Source: Giesbergeria sp.
Lineage (GTDB): Bacteria; Pseudomonadota; Gammaproteobacteria; Burkholderiales; Burkholderiaceae_C
Assembly: GCA_030690515.1 (NCBI GenBank)
Contig: JAUYGP010000185.1
Span: 1 to 10,324, forward strand
Direction: 5' to 3'
DNA length: 10,324 nucleotides
The notes beneath the pieces are model-generated. The model was not told the origin of the DNA and did no database searches. It was given only the letters and a program-made list of their open reading frames with translations. This document shows positions 6,129-10,324 of the stretch, in pieces. The position numbers and the translations under genes were made by a program. The stretch's first letter is position 1. Every line of letters begins with the position of its first letter.

Positions 6129-7196
6129 TCAATGGGGGTGCTGGTGGTGCACATCAGGCGCATGCGCGTGGGCATGCGTTGTCGGCGTATGGCGGTGCCA
6201 ATGGCTGTGACTGCCTGCGGGCACGACCGCATGCGTGTGGATATGGTGCCCGTCGTCGTGGACGTGGGCATGTTCATGTTCCAGCGCCTCGTGGCTGTGT
6301 TGGTGTCTGTGGTTTTCGGCCAAATGCAGTGCCACACCCACAAGCATCAAAAGGCCACCGAGCACCACCAGCCATCCTGCAGCGCGCTCTCCCAGGCACC
6401 ACGCCGCCAGCGCCCCCATGAAGGGCGCAAACGCGAAAACCGAGCCCGTACGGGCCGCACCAAAGGCCCTTTGGGCCAACAGATAAAACCGCAGGCTCAG
6501 GCCATAGCCTGTTGCACCGATGGCAAGCAATCCCAGCATCGATGCAAGCGAAGGCAGCGGCTCACCGAATGACACTGCCAGGGTCGCCGTGGCCAGTGAA
6601 CCCAATGCCGCCTTGGCCATGACGACCTGGCTGGGGTCGCGCTCAGCCAGGCTTCGGGACAAGGCGTTGTCCACTCCCCAGGCGATGGTGGCCACCGTCA
6701 CTGCGAGAAGCCCGAGCAACTGCACGGCACCTTGCAGTCCCTGGTCCAGCACAAGGGACATGCCGCCCGCCAGCAGCAAAAGCATGGCCGTCCCGATACG
6801 TCGATCCATGGTTTCGCTGTACAGCCACCATGCGAGGGTGGCAGTGAACAGCGCTTCCAGCGAGAGCATGAGCGATGCGCTCGTCCCGCTGGTGTGTTGC
6901 AGGCCCCAGGCCAGGGCCACGGGCCCCAGTGCGGCACCAAACCCTGCCATGGCCAGTAGGCGCGGAATGTCGGCTGGCTGCAAACGGGCTTCTTCCGCAG
7001 CTGTACGCAACGACAACGCACCTACGACCGCAGCACCGGCGTACAGCAGGGCTGCGGTGCTGAAAGCGCCCAGACCTGCACCGATGCGCTGCACCAAGGG
7101 GGTGCTGATACCGAACAGTGCAGCGGCCAGCAAAGCAAGGAGGCCCCCTTGCAGGGCGGGTGCAGGTCGTCGGGGCAGAGCGTCAGGGAGTGTCAT
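6129..7196 (-). CDS. DMT superfamily permease (EamA family) with histidine-rich C-terminal tail
   Basis: This 355-residue inner-membrane protein has about ten hydrophobic segments in two EamA repeats (about residues 16-150 and 160-290), the drug/metabolite transporter layout. The second-repeat AFAPFMGALAAWCLGER and the first-repeat SLEALFTATLAWWLYSE are the paired signature regions. Family members export amino acids, metabolites or toxic compounds; the substrate here is unknown. The last 62 residues (294-355) contain 23 histidines, mostly as His-X-His, plus several acidic residues, a strong candidate for binding Zn, Ni, Co or Cu. The core is a typical EamA pair and not a cation-diffusion facilitator. 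The ATG at 7196 lacks a clear ribosome site. It follows the aldolase-like gene by 48 bases. Its TGA overlaps a TTG on the same strand. Confidence 0.88.
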   Translation of the reverse strand: MTLPDALPRRPAPALQGGLLALLAAALFGISTPLVQRIGAGLGAFSTAALLYAGAAVVGALSLRTAAEEARLQPADIPRLLAMAGFGAALGPVALAWGLQHTSGTSASLMLSLEALFTATLAWWLYSETMDRRIGTAMLLLLAGGMSLVLDQGLQGAVQLLGLLAVTVATIAWGVDNALSRSLAERDPSQVVMAKAALGSLATATLAVSFGEPLPSLASMLGLLAIGATGYGLSLRFYLLAQRAFGAARTGSVFAFAPFMGALAAWCLGERAAGWLVVLGGLLMLVGVALHLAENHRHQHSHEALEHEHAHVHDDGHHIHTHAVVPAGSHSHWHRHTPTTHAHAHAPDVHHQHPH

Positions 7197-7244
7197 GGGG
7201 TACCAGGGGCCAAAAAGGAGGCATGCGCGTCCATGTGGCCGCCG

Positions 7245-8414
7245 TCAGGTCAGCGCGCCCCGGGCATCCACGCGGAAGATGCGCTCGACCATGCCGTGCT
7301 CCAGTCCGCCGCGCACGCCGATCATGTGGTCGTGCAGGTTGACCGTGGGGTCGCAGTGCCCCGGAATCAGCCACAGCATGCGGCCAATGGCGGGCAGCAG
7401 CGCCTTGCGGCCTGCGGCGGTCAGGATGCCGTGTTCATCGCCCCCGCTGCTGTAGCGCAAGTCACGCTCGGGCGGCAGCAAGGCCACCTGGGGCATGCCG
7501 GCATCGATGGCATGGCTTTTGTGACCGGCGTCGCATACGGCGCGGTCGCCCTGGCGCGAGATGACCTGCGTCTTGACGAACAGGGCATGCTCGAAAGCGG
7601 GCTGCGCGGGTTCGCGTTCGTTGCGTGCATAGTCTGCGTCCATGAACAGGAACGAGCCTGCCTGCAGCTCGCCGAATACGCCGCTGGCGGCTTCATGCAC
7701 CAGCGTGCCTGTGCCCGAGCCCGTCACCAGGGGCACCGCCAGGCCGCTGGCGGTGATCAGGTCGCGTGTGTGGCGCGCTGCCTGCACCACAGCGGTAATG
7801 GCTTCGCGGCGCTCGGCGGCGCTGCGCAGGTGCTGGGCGCGGCCCTGGTAGGCGTGCAGGCCCGCAAAGTGCAGCCGGGCCTGGCGCGCCACCGTATGGG
7901 CCAGCGCCAGGGCGGGTTCGCCCGGCGGAACGCCGCAGCGCCCCTGGCCCACGTCGATTTCCACCAGCACACCGATGCGTGCTTGGGGCGCTGCCTGCGC
8001 CATGGCCTCGGCCAGGCGGTGGATGCCGTCGGCGCTGTCCACGGCCAGCGTCAGCCGCCCGCCTTGCGCCTGCAAACGCGCGGCCAGGCGGGCCAGGCGC
8101 AGCAGTTTGGGTAGGGCGATCACTTCGTTGGTGATGGTGATGTCGTGCACGCCGCCGGCCGCCAATGCCTCGGCCTCGGCGGTCTTTTGTACGCAGGCGC
8201 CGGTGGCACCAGCGCGTTGCAGCCACAGGGCCAGCTCGGCGCATTTGTGCGCCTTGGCGTGCGGGCGCCACCGCACCTGGTGCTTGCGGGCAAAGTCGGC
8301 CATGCGCGTGATGTTGCGTTCCATGGCGTCGAGGTCGATCACCAGTGCGGGCGTATCGATCTGGTCTACGCGCAGGCCGATGCTGGCGCGCAGGGCTTCA
8401 GGTGTTGGATTCAT
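7245..8414 (-). CDS. D-threonine aldolase-like PLP enzyme (DSD1 / alanine racemase N-terminal fold)
   Basis: This 389-residue cytoplasmic enzyme is predicted to cleave or deaminate a D-3-hydroxy amino acid (D-threonine, D-3-hydroxyaspartate or D-serine). An N-terminal PLP barrel begins with IDTPALVIDLDAMERNI (19-35). RPHAKAHKC (50-58) holds the likely PLP lysine, Lys54. VEIDVGQGRCGV and GSGTGT are phosphate-side motifs. The C-terminal domain has PGHCDPTVNLHDH, where His353 and Asp355 form a His-X-Asp metal site. Characterised D-threonine aldolase has His/Asp at this place, while D-3-hydroxyaspartate dehydratase and D-serine dehydratases have His/Cys, so aldolase activity is favoured; this comparison is from memory. 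The length is normal. The start overlaps the end of the phosphatase gene by 17 bases, suggesting coupled translation. Confidence 0.9.
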   Translation of the reverse strand: MNPTPEALRASIGLRVDQIDTPALVIDLDAMERNITRMADFARKHQVRWRPHAKAHKCAELALWLQRAGATGACVQKTAEAEALAAGGVHDITITNEVIALPKLLRLARLAARLQAQGGRLTLAVDSADGIHRLAEAMAQAAPQARIGVLVEIDVGQGRCGVPPGEPALALAHTVARQARLHFAGLHAYQGRAQHLRSAAERREAITAVVQAARHTRDLITASGLAVPLVTGSGTGTLVHEAASGVFGELQAGSFLFMDADYARNEREPAQPAFEHALFVKTQVISRQGDRAVCDAGHKSHAIDAGMPQVALLPPERDLRYSSGGDEHGILTAAGRKALLPAIGRMLWLIPGHCDPTVNLHDHMIGVRGGLEHGMVERIFRVDARGALT

Positions 8415-9036
8415 CGCGGGAAGCTGCGTCCAGGTGCAAGGTGTCGGCCCAGCCGATCAGCGTCAGGCCGTCCGGCGTCCAGAGCAGGCGGTTGATGGCG
8501 GTGTTGGTCAGTTGCCAGGTGCGCGGGGCTTGCAGCTCCTGGCCTGTGGCCAGGCGGTAGAGCACGTCGAGCACGCCGCCATGCGCTACCAGCACGATCA
8601 GCCCGCCGCTGTGCTGCGCTGCCAGGCGGTGCGTGGTGGCCTGGATGCGTTCGCGCAGCGCGGTCAGGGTTTCGCCGCCCTCGGGGGCAAAGTGCGGGTC
8701 GCGCTGGCGCCAGCGGCGTGCCTGCTCGGGCAGCTCGGCTTCGATTTCGGCGAAGGTGCGTCCTTCCAGCTGGCCAAAGCTGCGCTCGCGCAGGCCTGGC
8801 TCGGCCACCAGGGGCGCGCCCGTGGCATCGGCTACGGCCTGGCCGGTGGCATGGGCGCGCTGCAGGTCGCTGGCGTAGATGATGCTGGGCGGCTCACCCG
8901 CCAGTGCGCGTGCCAGCTGGCGCGCCTGCCACTGGCCGGTGCTGTTGAGAGGGATGTCCAGGTGTCCCTGGATGCGCGTGTCCACGTTCCAGGCGGTCTC
9001 GCCGTGGCGCACGGCAATGATGCGGGTGGCCTGCAT
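8398..9036 (-). CDS. Histidine phosphatase family protein (phosphoglycerate mutase-like)
   Basis: This 212-residue cytoplasmic protein belongs to the acid-phosphatase branch of the histidine phosphatase superfamily. RHGETAWN (10-17) supplies the phosphorylated His11 and the phosphate-pocket Arg10. Arg60 lies in SDLQRAHAT, Glu84 in GLRERSFGQLEG is the usual proton donor, and His152 in VAHGGVL completes the site. The size fits cofactor-dependent PGM-like phosphatases (GpmB, PhoE or CobC type) better than true glycolytic mutases, which are longer. The substrate is unknown. The ATG at 9036 follows the upstream lipoprotein stop after a single base, so translation is probably by reinitiation. The frame is open further upstream, but that part is the lipoprotein gene in another frame. 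Confidence 0.93.
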   Translation of the reverse strand: MQATRIIAVRHGETAWNVDTRIQGHLDIPLNSTGQWQARQLARALAGEPPSIIYASDLQRAHATGQAVADATGAPLVAEPGLRERSFGQLEGRTFAEIEAELPEQARRWRQRDPHFAPEGGETLTALRERIQATTHRLAAQHSGGLIVLVAHGGVLDVLYRLATGQELQAPRTWQLTNTAINRLLWTPDGLTLIGWADTLHLDAASRDESNT

Positions 9037-9037
9037 T

Positions 9038-9637
9038 TCAGCGGGCCGGTGGCATGAGGGGCAAGCGCACCTGGCGCGGCCCGGCGGGTGGCCGCGGGAA
9101 GCCACTGAGCGCGGCGTCGAACAGCACGCCAAAAATGGCGGGATCGTCCGTCCACACGTCTTCGTGCAGGGCCGAGGTCTCGTACACCACTTGCTGTGTG
9201 GCGGCGTCACGCAGCACCAGGCTGGCTTCGCGGCGCTGCAGAGTGGGCGGCATATCGCGCAGCAGCATCCCGGCGCGCAAGGAGTGGCGCCCGCCCCAGC
9301 CGGGGCCCCAGCCCCACATTGGCGGGTAGTGGGGCCAGTCGGGCAGGGTCTGACTGGCACGCACGCTGATTTGCACCACCAGGCGTGCGGCGGCATCGTC
9401 ACGCTGCAAGCCGGCGCGCTGCAAGGCCTGGTGCGCCAGTGCCTCGATGGGGGCAAAAGCCTTGTCGGTCGATTGCTGCGAGGGGAGTTTTTCCAGCCGA
9501 TAGGTGGGAGGCGAAGGCAGCGCACTCAGGGTCGACCAGCTTTGCACCTGGCTGTCCACCTCGCGCACGGTGGCGCAACCCGCCGCTAGCGCGGCGGCCA
9601 AGCCCAGCACAAGCATCTGAAACCAGCGTGAAACCAT
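9038..9637 (-). CDS. DUF4136-type lipoprotein
   Basis: This 199-residue protein has a lipoprotein signal: a basic start, a hydrophobic core and a lipobox LAAGC with Cys21 as the lipidated residue. The mature part begins ATVREVDSQVQSW, has a YRLEKLPSQQ element and an alternating helix/strand region (PIEALAHQALQRAGLQRDDAAARLVVQISV). This matches the general plan of DUF4136 envelope lipoproteins, whose role is unknown. A Trp/Pro/Gly-rich patch, DWPHYPPMWGWGPGWGG, lies at residues 100-116 and is typical of the variable loop in these proteins. No Asp follows Cys21, so outer-membrane sorting is likely. A good ribosome site precedes it. It is encoded 53 bases after ttcA and is tightly coupled to the phosphatase gene after it. 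Confidence 0.8.
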   Translation of the reverse strand: MVSRWFQMLVLGLAAALAAGCATVREVDSQVQSWSTLSALPSPPTYRLEKLPSQQSTDKAFAPIEALAHQALQRAGLQRDDAAARLVVQISVRASQTLPDWPHYPPMWGWGPGWGGRHSLRAGMLLRDMPPTLQRREASLVLRDAATQQVVYETSALHEDVWTDDPAIFGVLFDAALSGFPRPPAGPRQVRLPLMPPAR

Positions 9638-9643
9638 GGCGTG

Positions 9644-9649
9644 TCTCCT
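9644..9649 (-). promoter_or_regulatory. Ribosome binding site of the DUF4136 lipoprotein gene
   Basis: On the - strand this is AGGAGA, ending 6 bases before the ATG at 9637. It is the clearest ribosome site on the - strand of this window and supports the start that yields an intact lipoprotein signal. Confidence 0.75.
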
Positions 9650-9690
9650 GTTTGCGTGGATAGCGGTGTGGGTGCCTTGCCGTGCCGGTG

Positions 9691-10323
9691 TCAGGAGAGG
9701 CGCACCACCTGCAGGCCCGGCAGGGCTGGCGGCGTGGGGAATTCTTCCTGGTCAAAGGCCTTGTCGCCGTCTTCGCTGGCGATGCCGGTGGCCTGGGCTC
9801 CCTTGAAGTCGTACAGTGCGCCGTCGAGCAGGTGGCTGGGCACCACGTTTTGCAGTGCACTGAACATGCTCTCCACGCGGCCCGGGTATTTCTTTTCCCA
9901 TTCGCGCAGCATCTCGCCTACCTGCTTGCGCTGCAGGTTCTCCTGGCTGCCGCACAGGTTGCAGGGAATGATGGGGAAATTGCGCTGCGCAGCCCAGCGG
10001 ACGGTGTCCTTCTCGCTCACAAACGCCAGCGGGCGGATGACCACATGCTTGCCGTCATCGCTGACCAATTTGGGCGGCATGCTTTTGAGCTTGCCGCCAA
10101 AGAACATGTTGAGCAGCAGCGTCTGCAGAATGTCGTCGCGGTGGTGGCCCAGGGCAATTTTGGTGGCGCCCAGTTCGTCGGCCACGCGGTACAGAATGCC
10201 GCGGCGCAGGCGGCTGCACAGGCTGCAGGTCGTCTTGCCCTCGGGAATCAGGCGCTTGACGATGCTGTAGGTGTCCTCGTTCTCGATGTGGAAGGGTACG
10301 CCGGTGCTCGTCAAATAGTCGGG
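9691..10323 (-). CDS. ttcA: tRNA 2-thiocytidine(32) synthetase TtcA, 5' end missing
   Basis: The last 210 residues of TtcA are present, the iron-sulfur ATP-pyrophosphatase that converts cytidine 32 to 2-thiocytidine in certain tRNAs. TTCSLCSRLRRG and IPCNLCGSQENLQR provide the two Cys-X-X-Cys motifs. In the E. coli enzyme two cysteines of the first and one of the second hold the [4Fe-4S] cluster. GATKIALGHHRDDILQTLLLNMFFGGKLKSMPPKL is the conserved PP-loop family core after the P-loop. The SGGxDS P-loop itself lies beyond the right edge. The C-terminal extension ending FDQEEFPTPPALPGLQVVRLS is poorly conserved in general. The frame runs off the window at 10323. It may be the first visible gene of the - strand transcript; no terminator is seen in the 53 bases after its stop. 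Confidence 0.96.
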   Translation of the reverse strand, partial: PDYLTSTGVPFHIENEDTYSIVKRLIPEGKTTCSLCSRLRRGILYRVADELGATKIALGHHRDDILQTLLLNMFFGGKLKSMPPKLVSDDGKHVVIRPLAFVSEKDTVRWAAQRNFPIIPCNLCGSQENLQRKQVGEMLREWEKKYPGRVESMFSALQNVVPSHLLDGALYDFKGAQATGIASEDGDKAFDQEEFPTPPALPGLQVVRLS

Positions 10324-10324
10324 C

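Noticed and set aside
7197..7244. Hairpin between the aldolase-like and permease genes (GGCCA facing TGGCC)
   Set aside because: The stem is only about five base pairs with a loop of over 20 bases, within chance expectation in GC-rich DNA.
7149..8114. Open frame of 321 codons on the + strand opposite the aldolase-like gene
   Set aside because: It is a shadow of the PLP enzyme, whose motifs on the - strand are complete from start to stop.
9638..9690. Terminator or promoter between ttcA and the lipoprotein gene
   Set aside because: The 53 bases contain repeated GGCAC-like words but no inverted repeat with a T-run and no convincing -35/-10 pair.

Overview
The window is gene-dense, GC-rich bacterial chromosome that reads like a betaproteobacterium of the family Comamonadaceae (Acidovorax or a relative). 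The basis is the base composition, the style of the proteins, and a short AT-rich palindromic sequence at about 5691-5756 that I recognise from memory as typical of that family. No search was run. I see no phage, transposase, CRISPR, tRNA or rRNA gene.

Left half (1-5183), all on the + strand: the 3' end of a VOC-family (glyoxalase/extradiol-dioxygenase fold) gene, then a complete three-part TRAP transporter in the order small permease (dctQ), large permease (dctM), periplasmic binding protein (dctP). A 225-base gene-free gap follows. It holds two large inverted-repeat structures: an imperfect one abutting the dctP stop codon and a GC-rich branched hairpin. Then come a fumarylacetoacetate hydrolase family enzyme and a zeta-class GST (maleylacetoacetate/maleylpyruvate isomerase). 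The last two are the closing steps of homogentisate or gentisate breakdown, yielding fumarate plus acetoacetate or pyruvate. The simplest reading is a uptake-and-breakdown unit for an aromatic acid or a ring-cleavage product, with the ring-opening oxygenase outside the window.

Right half (5185-10324), all on the - strand and convergent with the left half: in transcription order, tRNA 2-thiocytidine synthetase ttcA (5' end cut off), a DUF4136-type lipoprotein, a histidine phosphatase, a D-threonine aldolase-like PLP enzyme (DSD1 family), a DMT/EamA permease with a very histidine-rich tail, and a YhhN-family membrane protein (lysoplasmalogenase-like). Several of these genes overlap or nearly touch, so they probably share transcripts, though their functions are not obviously linked.

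Most of the window is ordinary. The points most worth a second look are the AT-rich family repeat that appears to be read in frame inside the yhhN gene, the two structures between dctP and the hydrolase gene, the 1-base gap between the convergent stop codons, and the His-rich tail of the permease. I found no evidence for a new defence or mobile system.
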